The translations under genes and the position numbers were made by a program. Shown here piece after piece: positions 33,465 through 44,420 of a stretch of 64,000 nt of DNA. A model generated the notes under the pieces. It was not told where the DNA came from. It saw nothing but the letters and a program-made list of their open reading frames with translations, and ran no database searches. Source of the DNA: Dicyema japonicum (taxonomy: Eukaryota > Dicyemida > Rhombozoa > Dicyemidae); contig RDEW01000026.1 of the NCBI GenBank assembly GCA_011109175.1, positions 699,695 to 763,694 of the forward strand, written 5' to 3'. Position 1 is the stretch's first letter. Every line of letters begins with the position of its first letter.

Positions 33465-36400
33465 TCATGTGAGGATCTCTTGCAAAAAATAAAAATTACA
33501 AAATTTATTAACAAAGTATAGAACACACATAATCACAGTCACTACAAAAATAACCATAAAAACAAAAAATCCTAATCTCCCAACAGAAAACCCATCATTC
33601 ATCGACTCCAAACGCACGACGGGCCACCTCCTTTGCTTCTCATTGTACTTCAACATCCTAAATAAGCCGAAATAATACAATCCAGAAGAATTCCTAGCAG
33701 ACTCTAGCATATTCACAATACTTCCACAACCACGATTCTTCATGTACATATAAGGGAGATTCTCACAGCCTTCAATTCACCATCACTTTTACTTTTACAC
33801 TCAATCACAGAATTATTAACAAAAGTCGACATGTGGGGAGCCTTAAAGTCGGCTAGCAGGGACTGGTTCTCGACTTGTTCGGAAAGAGCATGGGAGATTA
33901 TCGAGGAGACCAAAAGAAGGCAGTTATCCTCACTGCATGAGACCACAACCAACCCAAGGAGATCCTCGAAGCAGGAAGAATCCCCCAAAACGGAAACGAG
34001 TCCACCGACCCTCACATATCCAGAAATATAGTAGTCCATCCGTCTCTCTAAGTTTCCATTTCCATGATTATCTGCCAATTACCGGATTCACACCTTTGTT
34101 AAACAGAGGAACTGATAGGACCCTTCCATTTGCAGGAAACCGCACAATCGGCACTCCTCCGTCAACATAAACTATACATTACGAAAAAACGGTACCCCGA
34201 TTTCCTCCAAGAGTGAAAGAACCGTAAAGTGTCCCGATCCTTAATAAAAACAACCACAACCCAAAAGCTATCCCGAATGGCTCAAGAAGTCTATTCAAAG
34301 CTGGGACATTCGAACCCCCAACAACTAGAGATCTGGGAATAACTACTAAAATTACGGAAAGAGATCCCACAGTGCACCAAGTCGATCATCACTGTACCAG
34401 TTCGCAACCACGAAAAGATTTAGTCCCTTCTCCACACTCTCCCTCACAAGTTTGACCTCCACAGAATCAAAGTTATCCTCAGGGTCCACAATCATCAGCA
34501 TCCCTACCATATTCCGGTAAAATCACCATAATCCGTTAATTTCACGGCCTCACAGTCCAATCTAGTGGCTAAACTCAAAGCACGGAATACCTAGCACATC
34601 CATAAAATACCCCTCCGATCTTAACGCGGCAAAGAGTCCTCTATAGTTTGTATAAATGCTGTCCCCGAGCCTAAATGACCACAAGCGTAACCAATCAAAA
34701 TGATTCTTTCGTTCAAAAAGGGAGTCCGACGGAATGGGGAATGACGAAATGCTGTGAAATTGGTCCCAAAGTATTCGCTTCCTAAATTGAGTCAATAGGC
34801 TGCACTTCTTGGGCGGAGGAGAAACAATGGAGAGCCTTATGGGGAGGATGGTCTGAGAAACCATGTTCCCGGATGAAGACTAGGTTGAAATAACGAAAAA
34901 CCAGCGTTTCGACATCAAATAAAATGGCTCCTTCCACGATTCCGTGAGTGTCCCAGACTCCATGCAACACGGAGACTCCCACCGCAAAATACCCAAAATA
35001 GGGATAAATAATCTCCAAATAGTCCACATTCACTGATATTAACCACCCATTGTCAGTAGAGTACTCCCAAATTGGCTATTTTACATATTTTCTCAAACCT
35101 GGGAGATTATTCGGCTGGTGGGACTGATTCCGTTGACAAATGTGACCTGACTAGTTATAAGGAGCTACATTTATGAAGACACGTGGACTGCCAACATAGA
35201 TGGGCTGAAAACATAGCTCAGTCATGTAAGGACAGTCAGTCCAGTCGATATAGGCAGGATAGAGACTCACTTTCCGTGGGAAATCACGAACAAGTCGATG
35301 GGCCTCCGTCAAATTAAAAACTCCCGCCCCCTGTTCCGTGATTCCGCAATCTGGCATAGGAGTGGAAGCTTCAATTAACAGTTGTCTAGCACTTCCAGGG
35401 TTCATGACCACGTGTGTTGACGAAAACCTAAAAATTATAAAATTTGAGTACAAAAGAGACAAGCAACCGGTAATCACGGCAGCAGAAACACTAGTTCCGC
35501 TCAATTTGGTGGTTGGCGACCTACTGTTAAAAGCCAAATGACCCTATCCCTCCCCCAAAGATGTCTTCTCCATAAGTGACCACATCTGGTTTGTATCTTC
35601 CAGTCCCCCATGGGAGTTCCTGGCAATAACTTAGAAAATGAACCAATGTGGTCAGTCCGCGTGATGAAAACGAGGATATTTTTCCGTTAACGCCGATACT
35701 GCCAACACTGATCACTTCCGCAAGATCCGCAGGACTGTTGTTGCTTCTGCAAGTAATCAATAAACTAACCCAAACACGGGACCGTCATTTCCGGTTGCGC
35801 TAACAACAGTGACTCCATTAGCGATCAGTTCTTTCACCTACTTTCATGTAAGGCCTCAACCTTGTCAGTGAAGGGTCTATCCGATAAGTCCAGTCCTCCA
35901 ATGCTAAGGTTGATGATGTCAACGCCATAGGAAAGGGCGTAGTTAAAGGCGTCGAGAAACCACCCTGTATTTGAGGCCTGTATCATAAAGACCCCTAACC
36001 TGTCTCATGTCGAAGACTTTCATAACCAAAATTTGAGCCTCTGGAGCTACGGACACGTGTCGTCCACCGATGAGCCCTGCTATGAAGGTCCCGTGTCCGT
36101 TTACTAGGAATAATTACTCTCCAATACAGTCACGTGTGGTCCTCTCGTTTGTCCAATCGATTGAATCAATAATTCCACCTTTTCGGAAGATTACGTGTTT
36201 TTCTGTGATCCCGGTATCAAAAACCGCGACCTTAACCCCTTTTCCTACGGATTCAGGTACCTAAAGTACCAGTTATCCCCTTATCCCATAATTTGTCAGC
36301 TTCTATGAGTTTTGTGACGTCATAACCAAAATCAGATGATTTTTCGGAGTCGTGTAATAAGGGAATCACCTTTCTGATTTTATAGCCAAACTGAGGGGAA

Positions 36401-36685
36401 ATGTATTTTACTGGGAGACGAATGTCAATATCAACGTGGTTTTTAAGCTAAAATGTTAGCAATTAGTACGCAAAGATGATCAAAGTCGTTGAAGAGAGGG
36501 TCTGACTGGTTGTTATGGGGTTCAATCCTCCAGTCTTTGATGCTGAGAAAAAGTCGTTTTATTATTTTATGGCGGAACTCTGATGAGAAGTAGCCGTCGA
36601 ATTTGATTATATATGGGAGAGAACAGAGGTTGGGTGATAATATTATATTTGCAAGGCCTAAAAGAGCCACAAAAACTAAAATCAT
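33465..36685 (-). CDS. MBTPS1: Site-1 protease (MBTPS1 / SKI-1), subtilisin-like membrane protease
   Basis: A Golgi-located serine protease that makes the first cut in SREBP and ATF6 type substrates (known for the family). The ATG at 36683-36685 gives a signal peptide ([16 protein letters not shown]) and the propeptide motif [13 protein letters not shown]...DWRIEP. The catalytic Asp is in [12 protein letters not shown] (near 36210), His in [13 protein letters not shown] (near 36095), the oxyanion Asn in [11 protein letters not shown] (near 35800) and Ser in [13 protein letters not shown] (near 35490). DAFNYA, NLSIGG and [12 protein letters not shown] fit the family. The long C-terminal region includes [21 protein letters not shown] and [10 protein letters not shown]. 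It ends with one transmembrane segment ([20 protein letters not shown]) and a short tail. Readable introns are 22, 25, 24, 22, 23, 23, 24 and 22 nt. All catalytic residues are intact. Exon borders in the C-terminal half are less certain. Confidence 0.92.
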
Positions 36686-36783
36686 AAAAATAGAAGCAAA
36701 TTTCGTTAAATGCGATAAAATAATTTTAAAATTATTTTGATTTTATATAAATAATTTTCCGCATTCATTAGTTAGTTTATAGG

Positions 36784-37140
36784 TCTTCACGCTCTTTCCT
36801 GCCGGAGGAATGCTGGAAGGAGTCCCAGACACGCCGCAATCAACGGTGTTATTGCTTGGGGACTTGAGGTTCTGCTTCGGAGAAGGCTGAGATTCTAAAG
36901 TTAAAGAAATACATATGTCTTGGTGGAATCGTCAGGAATTTTAGGAAGCAGGTCACTGATCCTACTAAACAGAATCTGTTTGCTCATCGCGAAGAGGAAG
37001 AATGATCGGAGAGAAAGGAGGTGGCTTATTGAGCGCATTTCCTTGCAAATCGTCAGAGGAAATGCGATCTCAATTATAAGAGCAGCCAGCAGTTGTTAAC
37101 TGTTACTTTTTTGCTAAATAAAGTTTTCTTTGTTAAAATT
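36784..37140 (+). mobile_element. LINE-D remnant (C-terminal part, internally deleted)
   Basis: Opens with HALFPAGG-like sequence nearly identical to the LINE-D segment at 16177-16260, then skips to a C-terminal stretch reading ERISLQIVRGNAISIIRAAS, and ends near an AATAAAG. The same C-terminal motif occurs at 46080 and 49690. Confidence 0.65.
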
Positions 37141-37267
37141 TTTACTGGTTATCTCATATTCATCATTAATGATTATTAATCACAGAATGTTGCTTAAAAT
37201 TTAATTCGTAGAATCCTTTTTGACTGTGATCTCATTAGCATGCGACTGAAGTAAGGTTTGGTGAGAT

Positions 37268-37560
37268 TAAAGGCCGGGTAGCCCAGTCAGTGTAAGGAGT
37301 GCCGGGCAAAGGCCTGATGGCCCATAGTTCGAATCTCGCTGCTGTACGTTCCGACTGAAAATTACACTCATTTACGATAATTTGGCCTGACGAGTCGCTA
37401 TCAATGAACATCCCACTAGGGAACCGGATCGTTTACAAAAGGACCCACACCCTACAAAAAGAATTGAAGCGCATTCCTTGGTTCTGCATAATCGATAAGT
37501 TACGATAACTTTACTTAAATAAAGTGTCCTCCTGAGCGGAGTTATAGCTATGTGTATAAG
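37268..37560 (+). repeat. tRNA-derived SINE, copy 1
   Basis: The head has a Pol III box A (TAGCCCAGTCAG, 37279-37290) and box B (AGTTCGAATCT, 37326-37336) at tRNA-like spacing. The body continues GCTGCTGTACGTTCCG, GGCCTGACGAGTCGC, CATTCCTTGGTTCT and ACTTTACTTAAATAAAGTG, and ends near GAGCGGAGTTATAGC. The same order of blocks is found inverted at 63762-64000. No acceptor stem pairs, so it is not a functional tRNA. Confidence 0.75.
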
Positions 37561-37608
37561 TGCAGTATTATTACCATCAATAAGGAGACATAATACTCAT
37601 AACTCCGC
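37546..37608. repeat. Short imperfect inverted repeat at the SINE end
   Basis: GCGGAGTTAT (37546-37555) is complementary to ATAACTCCGC (about 37599-37608), with a roughly 43-nt loop that pairs partly. Confidence 0.5.
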
Positions 37609-37683
37609 ATTCCTTTTAGATAATCTGATTATGTATTTACTGATGAAGGTGTCGATCGTTAAACTTGTAAATGAGTGAAATTT

Positions 37684-38930
37684 TCATGCTGAATGTCCAG
37701 CATTAAGATTTGAGGAACGCCATTGCCATAGTGTACTCGTCCTCGTCGACCCACTCAAGAAATTTCCCAACCATAATTTCAGGTTTGCGTCAATGTTCGA
37801 CGAATATATTTTGTGCGTGATAATCTTCTTCGAAACAAAGTCAAAAGCCTTCTGGATATTAATTGAGCATACAATCGTCTTTTCTGTCATGGTCTTTTGT
37901 TAAGGCCATCTGTTATTAACTTCTTAATGATATTTATGTATGTGAAGTTGATCGTCCCTTTTTAAAACCATGCTGAAATCTGACATCCGGGAGGGAATGT
38001 CGCGTGAGTGTCATAACCATCCTTTCTAGGATTCTTTCTGGACTCACAAGAGCGACAAAGGTCTGTAAGAAGCATGGTCCTCCCTTGGTTTCCCAGGCTT
38101 CAGTATTGGATGAATATTCGAAAGTTTCCATATAGCGAGAATACAGTTGAAGTTGATTGAGTAGTTGAAGATGTATGTAGTTCTGATACGCTAATGTGCC
38201 CATCTTTTTTCAACAGAATAACCGGGATCCCTGTCCGGTCTACAGGAATGTGTGTTCTTTGTTCGATAGATCTCCAAAGCGACATCTCCCGGTAGAACAG
38301 ACATTGTTGGATGCCTCCTTTTCGGTTTCGGTTATTTTGTGTGAAAGAATATCCATCCTTTGGAATGGTTTGTGGCTTATTCTCACAAAATGTTTGATAA
38401 ATTTATTCAGGTCCATCTCCAGTTCACAGTCTCCCTCGATGGTGTTTTCAGCATCTTTGACATTTCGCAGCATCCTCCACATCTTGGTAGGTTAACTATT
38501 TTTTTCATAGCACTAGAAATTCGGCCCAGTTTTGTTTTTTAAAGAATTTTTGTATCTTCGTTGATTTTCATGTTCAGTGCACGGATTCTGTTAGTATCAT
38601 GTTCTGTTATGTGTTTTTTACGTTTGAGACAATTCCTTTCTTTTATTAGTTTGATTGTGCTTGTATCATATTTCTTCTTGGTGAGATTTAAGATTCCTTA
38701 TCTGACAAATAGTTTTCTCCCTTCCAGAATCACCTTATTAAAGTGATAGACTGCTCTATCAATTGAGTTGAAATTATTTGGATGGAAATTCAATAGGGAC
38801 GAATCCACGTGTCTTCTGAATCTTGTCCAGTCAGCATTAATATAGTCATAAAAATTGATGTGTTTTGACCGTGTCATTGGTGTACAATTGATCTTGATCA
38901 GAATGGATTATGGTCGTAAGTCATAGTTTA
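37684..38930 (-). mobile_element. LINE-A remnant, broken
   Basis: Read on the minus strand: the EN-RT linker (38240-38482) and upstream scraps to about 38890, then RT N-region (KPGKPREDHAS-like near 38090, FQHGFKKGRSTSHT at 37960) and motif A (SINIQKAFDFVSKKI at 37800-37880, WLGNFLSGS). RT motif C onward is missing. Frames are broken at several points. Confidence 0.75.
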
Positions 38931-38939
38931 CCGACCAGC

Positions 38940-39420
38940 ATATAAGCGGAGCAAGTCATGATTCATATTTGGGTCCTTCATAATGGACAGATTTTCTTAT
39001 TGGGAAATAATATGAAATCCCTTTGTGTCGTCTTATTTTTGTCCGTTCTGTTTTTTCCCTGTTAACGGTGAGAAACCATTTCCCAATTATATCTGGTGCT
39101 TTTTCTAGTACATGTTCCAGGAGTTCTTTGTCTTCGGAGATTAGGTTGACATCATCAGCATAAATCACATCTATTTTTCCTTGGTATAATGGTCTCAGTT
39201 CCCTCATAGCGGCCTCCAAGTATATTGTGAATAGTAGCGGAGAGAGGGAGTCTCCTTGAGGAGTGCCTGTGTTTGTTTCAAATTTTTCTTGAGTAGGTTT
39301 TTTTACTCTCACAAGGAGCTCTGTGTTAGATAGAAGGATTTGGATCATTCTCAGAATTGATTTGTCAATAAACCCTTCCAGCACTGTCATCAATTTGTTT
39401 CTGTTATTATTATTATTATT
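38940..39420 (-). mobile_element. LINE-B RT fragment, interrupted by LINE-A
   Basis: Minus frame 38956-39393: DKSILRMIQILLSNTELLVR, NTGTPQGDSLSPLLFTIYLE and VIYADDVNLISED. Upstream LINE-B sequence resumes beyond the inserted LINE-A, near 40940. The same insertion point is seen at about 4690. Confidence 0.85.
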
Positions 39421-40935
39421 ACCCCAGGATCACTGGGTCAAAGAGAAAGAAATAAAAGTTCTCATCTAACTAAGTGATCCAGACCGACAAAGGTGAGGAC
39501 GAGTCCGGCGGGGTCTAGAATCCTGAACAGCTCTTTTCATAGGACATGGCATCGGCTCACAATTTCTGTATGATTGTAGATAATTCGATAGTATTTGGAA
39601 TAGAGGGCAGCTCGGTAGAACAGCCTCCTTTAATAGTTTCGTTGTTTTTCAATTAAAAAATTTTCAATAGGTTGGATGTTGTGATCTGGTCCAATTAACC
39701 TTATTGCAGTCTCCTCGATTGCAGATAACTTCAATGTGGAAGATCGTGACATTTGCATTGCCCATGAAGGACTTGCATACGTCATCGTTGGTCGGATGAA
39801 TTGTTTGTAAATCGTAGCAAAGATCCCAGTTTGATCTCTAAATATTTTTGAGAGCACTTTTAAAATTCTCATTTTTTCAGAGCAGAAGTTACTCTGTTTT
39901 CAACATGCCGGATAAAGGTGAGTCCCTGATCAAAGGTTACTCCCAGAATCTTCGGTGTTTTGTTAATAGAGATAGCTTCGTTCTTCATAAAGACTTTTGG
40001 TTCGATACAGAGCTGTCTCTTGTAGGTGGTAAACAGTGTGACAAAGGACTTTGCTGCTGATGTGTCAAGTCTCCGCTTCGAGAGCCATAGTTCCAAGTTA
40101 TCGAGCATTTGTTGAGCCAACTGAGTCGCTGATTGAATGTTTCTGTCCTTGGAGGCAAGAATGATATCGTCGGCATAGGAGAGGATTAGACAGTTTTCAT
40201 TACAGGTTTGTGGCATGTCGTTTATGTAGAGATTGAAGAGTAGGGGTGATAGTGGTGAGCCTTGAGGGACTCCATTTGGGAAATAGCGAGATCTTGATTT
40301 GATGTTGTTGCAGAGCACTTGTGCTCGTCTTCCATTTAGGAAGTTTCCAAGCCAAAGTTTCAGGTTCGGATGGATGTTGGTTTCATATATTTTCTTTGTT
40401 AGAAGTTTCCTAGGGACTGAGTCGAACGCTTTTGTGATGTCCACGGATATAAGTACTGTCCTCTGATGGGGTTTTGGGGAGTTAAATCCTTCCGCAATGA
40501 ATTGTGTGAGGGTTGTAAGGTGTGTTGTCGTCGAATGGTTGTCCCGGAATCCGTGCTGGGTCGGAGGTATTGAGATTGAGTCTTGTATTTTTTCCAAAAC
40601 AAGCCTTTCAAGGATCCTTGAGACCGGACTTAGAATAGATATTGGGCGATAGGAAGATGGTTCATCTATTGGTTTGTTGGGTTTTCGGATAGGTCTGATT
40701 AGAGACTTCTTCCATATTTCAGGGATTGTATTTGTGTTAATGGAGAGGTTGAATATATAGGCTAATAGTTCCAGGGCTCGATGGCCTAGGTGCTTCAGTT
40801 CACATGTGGTTATGTTGTCTGGTCCTTTGGCCTCTGAGTTGTTGGGCTTAGATATGGCTCTGCGAACATCCTGACTAGTAAATAGGATCCAGTTATCGGA
40901 GCGTTTCGGTTCAATCTTTTTCAGGAATACTTGGT
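39421..40935 (-). mobile_element. LINE-A 3' half inserted in LINE-B (242-aa RT frame intact)
   Basis: Minus frame 39869-40597 is an open RT core: HGFRDNHSTTTHL, VDITKAFDSVPRKLLTKKIY, GVPQGSPLSPLLFNLYIND and YADDIILASKDRN. The C-terminal part at 39630-39872 is PTMTYASPSWAMQMS. The 3' end forms a hairpin (GGATCACT ... AGTGATCC, 39442-39475) followed by TAATAATAATAA. It is 5'-truncated near 40935. The copy at 4680-6190 is nearly identical but more damaged. Confidence 0.88.
39438..39478 (-). repeat. LINE-A 3' terminal hairpin
   Basis: On the minus strand GGATCACT and AGTGATCC form an 8-bp stem around a loop holding TTTCTTTCTC. The tail that follows is GGGGTAATAATAATAA. The SINE-like repeat ends in the same design. 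Confidence 0.65.
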
Positions 40936-42880
40936 GTTCTTTTGAAAACTTCCTGTAGGATATAGATGTGTAATATTTTATCAGAGTGTCTGGTTTTTAT
41001 GCCGAGTTAAAGCTTTTGATAGATCTATTCCCAGAATGTGGGTGGCATTGTAATATTTTTGATGTGTTGCACATCTTCATCTGTAACTCCAGACTGCATC
41101 AGTTGTTGATCTTCCTTCTCTGAACCCACTTTGACTTTCGGGTAGTCAGTCATAGGCGGTCCTTTTGTTCGTTCCAATACAATGTTAGCTAAGACTTTCC
41201 GTAGAGAATTTGATTATATAATTGATCGTAAGGTTTCAGCCGGTCCTTTGGGTTTATTGGGATTTGTATAGGTATTAGTAATCCCGTTCCCAGGGGTAGA
41301 GTTGAGTTAGTTGAAAACATTTCATTTGTAGTGTAGCGATTTTTCCAAAAATAGGTCAGGCCGTATTTCAATAATTCTGGGTTATCGTATCTGGTCCGGG
41401 GCTTCTGTTATTTTTTAGTTTTTGACAGGCTATTTTTACTTCCAAAATTGTAATTGCTACTTTCAAAGGTCTAGGCTTTCCTTTGAATGGGGGGATTGAT
41501 GCAGTCAAATTAAAAAGTTTCTCAAAATGTGTTGCAATTACCTCCGCTTGCTCTTCAGTATTCAGTAATGCCTTGCCATTTTTGTCTTTGATGATTATTC
41601 AATCTTCCGGTTTGTGTGGCGTAGTAAACGACGGCCATATACATTTGTGAATTATCTTTTAGTTTGGATACTTCATTGATTTTGCGAAGCAGTTTTCTTG
41701 GTGGAGTGTCTTGTTCAGTCTCTGATTTTTCTCCGGATTTTGTCCCTCTGCCCTGAAGGGCTTTTCTTCGTTATAGTCTTTTTGTTTAGAATTTTTTGTA
41801 TGAATTTCTTTTAACTCTTTTGCTAACTCTTTTGATAGTTCTGCATGTATCGTCCGACCTATACTGGTCATCTGCTGCGTGCCGAGGTACTGGCTTGCTG
41901 CTTCGTTTATTATATTCTTTGTGCGATCCCACGAAACTCCTACTGTTAGGTCCTTCAGATGAGAGCATGTATTTTTTATAATTTATGAGAGATCAGTTTT
42001 TCCGTTGCATATCCATTTCTTGTATTCTCATTATTATTGTTGTAATATTATTATGTTTCTTATGTTTGATACCATGTTTCGCCAGGCTGAAGGAGACAAT
42101 AACCATTCTGTGATCGCTGACAGTTTTTAAACTTTCGTATGAGCGTGCGTTAATAAGAAAGCGTTTGTCATTGATCCGGCATATAATATAGTCAATTTGG
42201 TTGTATATAGGGACTAGTTTTTCTTCTGGGTTTCTTTGTTCGCCCATCCAAGTGGTTATGTGGCATCCACGATAAGAGAATGCGGTGTTGCACAAGAACA
42301 GTTTGTTTGCCGTGCAGAAATGGGCAAGTATGGTCCCAGGCAAGTTTCTTTTCCCACGTCCGTGTCTTCCCATGAAGGTATCTTCTGAGTTCTTTTTTGT
42401 TCCAATTTTTGCATTCAGATCTCCAGCAATGAATATAAGTGAGGACGACTTATATTCATTATACGTCTTTGATAATGCTGAGTAGAATTCATCCAGTTCG
42501 GTCGCGTAGTTTGTCACTCTTCCACAGTGTGGTGCATATACATTTATAATTGTTGTACATTTAGAAGAACATTGGTTGTTCAGACGGATCTGTATTACGC
42601 AGATCCTGTCATTAACCCGCCAAATGCGACTAATGTCAGATGATAGTTTTCTGTGAATGGCGAATCCAAGACCATAGTGTTTTGAGTCACTGGGTAGCCA
42701 TATTATATTTTTCATGTTTTTATCGAGATGGTATGTAATTTTCGTCTATTGTATACAGCCAATAGAAACGTTATATTTTTCTAGGTCATCACAGAGGATT
42801 TCTTGACTGAGGTTTAGATATTCCTCTAGCATTGAACGTAAGAAGCTTTAGGACATATTCTCTTGTGCTTTTTAGACATT
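40936..42880 (-). mobile_element. LINE-B remnant: 5' part with endonuclease and RT N-region
   Basis: The minus frame 41993-42715 is a long endonuclease piece (GLGFAIHRKLS, NVYAPHCGR, FIAGDLNAKIG, IYNQIDYIICR, VSDHRMVIVSFSL). Upstream, near 42835-42880, KLLTFNARGIS marks the element start. RT N-region scraps lie at 41000-41990 (TLPLGTGLLIPIQI near 41270). Broken by several frameshifts and by the LINE-A at its 3' side. Confidence 0.82.
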
Positions 42881-43059
42881 TTTCTTAACCGTTGTACAGA
42901 GAAGAAACGAGGCACCACCTCACCAAACTTTATTTATTAAAAAGAGATGTATCATAAACTAGCTGAGAACATCTTATAATACAATGTTTTTCGTTTTACC
43001 GGTTGTATCCACCATGACTTTTACCTAAGATAAAACATAGTTAATCTATCTCACATTCT

Positions 43060-43270
43060 CTTTAAAATTTCCCTTGCTCAAAGCAACGTAGATTTGTCCA
43101 TGTTGAAACAAACGTCTTTCCGAAAGCACCAATACCTTGTTCATCGTCTGTCCTTGGGCTTTGTGTATGTCTGGAAATTGAGTTCTCTCTAACGGTATCT
43201 TCCTCTTCCTAACAGATTTTAATTCTTGGAATCATTACTACTGCCTTTTAAAATTTTATCCGCGAGTTAT
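43060..43270 (-). pseudogene. PIF1/Helitron-type helicase C-terminus, remnant copy 1
   Basis: The minus strand reads QFPDIHKAQGQTMNKVLVLS, then ERRLFQHGQIYVALSKGNF and a stop. This is the C-terminal helicase motif of PIF1-like proteins (…KSQGQTl..v.v.L....F.hGQlYVA.SR). Upstream frames are broken. In animals such fragments usually derive from Helitrons, but the Rep domain is not visible here. Confidence 0.7.
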
Positions 43271-43649
43271 GGTGCCACATACAACATTGAGCTTTAATTA
43301 GTATCCACACTTACAGGATGATATTGATCGAGATTTTAAGAAACTTCTTTACATCTGACTTTTTCGACAACGTTTATTTGTTCAAAACTTTCACAAATGG
43401 AACGCNTATTCCTCTAGCATTGAACGTAAGAAGCTTTAGGACATATTCTCTTGTGCTTTTTAGACATTTTTCTTAACCGTTGTACAGAGAAGAAACGAGG
43501 CACCACCTCACCAAACTTTATTTATTAAAAAGAGATGTATCATAAACTAGCTGAGAACATCTTATAATACAATGTTTTTTGTTTTACCGGTTGTATCCAC
43601 CATGACTTTTACCTAAAATAAAACATAATTAGTGTATCTCACATTCTCT

Positions 43650-43900
43650 TTAAAATTTCCCCTGCTCAAAGCAACGTAGATTTGTCCATGCTGAAACACA
43701 GGTCTTTCCAAAAGAACCAATACATTGTTTATCGTCTGTTCTTGGACTTTGTGTATGTCTGGAAATTGAATTTTCTCTAACGGTATCTTCCTCTTCCAAA
43801 CAGATTTTAATTCTTGGAATCATTACCACTTGGCTTTTAAATTTTATCCACAAGTTATGGTGCCACATACAACATTGAGCTTTATTTAGTATAGACACTT
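43650..43900 (-). pseudogene. PIF1/Helitron-type helicase C-terminus, remnant copy 2
   Basis: Second tandem copy. MIPRIKI is in one frame, then after a shift IPLEKIQFPDIHKVQEQT, and NVLVLLERPVFQHGQIYVAL with SRGN retained. It keeps the canonical ALSR Arg, unlike copy 1 (ALSK). No stop immediately follows GNFKENVR. Confidence 0.7.
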
Positions 43901-43999
43901 ACAGGGTGATTTTGATCGATATTTTTAGAAACTTCTTTACATCTGACTTTTTCGACAACGTTTATTTGTTCAAAACTTTCACAAATGGAACGCAAATAT

Positions 44000-44420
44000 T
44001 TCGATCAGTTCGCCTTTTGCAGAGGGAAGTTCAACCTACGAATATTTGAATTCACGACAGTCAAGGAAGAAATGTATTGGATAATAAAGAAAAAACTGAG
44101 ATTATTGCCGAACATTTTTCAGGACTTTTAAATGAAAATGAAACCTCATATGTGGAGCCATTTGAGAAATCACCAAAATCTACCAATATCTACAGAGGAA
44201 ACTAACCTGGCAATCATTAAATTAAACAACAGCATGGCAGCGGGACCAGACAACATGCACTAGGCGAACTGACAACCCTCATTACAAAGATTTTCAATAA
44301 GGTATTTGATACGCATTCCCCTTGAAACTTGGTGATGGAATTTTGATTCCTCTGCATAAACCAGGAAAGAGCAAGGGATCGATAAAAAATCATACAAATC
44401 CGCCTAAACGACTTTCCTCC
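44000..44420 (+). mobile_element. LINE-B middle fragment (linker to RT N-region)
   Basis: Reads KTEIIAEHFSGLLNENE, then scraps of LIPLHKPGKSKGS near 44345. It ends abruptly where a separate LINE-B endonuclease fragment begins. Confidence 0.6.

Larger units (their letters stand above)
42816..43995. repeat. Tandem duplication of about 590 bp around an undetermined base
   Basis: 42819-43404 and 43407-43990 carry the same sequence with scattered substitutions. Both start TATTCCTCTAGCATTGAACG and both end near TTTCACAAATGGAACGC. The single 'n' at 43406 sits exactly at the junction, so the second copy may be a true tandem duplicate or two haplotypes joined by scaffolding. Confidence 0.85.

Noticed and set aside
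33303-33521. Small plus-strand gene overlapping the 3' end of MBTPS1
   Set aside because: Overlaps conserved coding sequence on the other strand and the upstream continuation meets a stop; probably a shadow.
37268-37345. Functional tRNA gene
   Set aside because: Box A and box B are good but the acceptor ends do not pair, and the sequence continues as a repeat body found elsewhere; a SINE head explains it.
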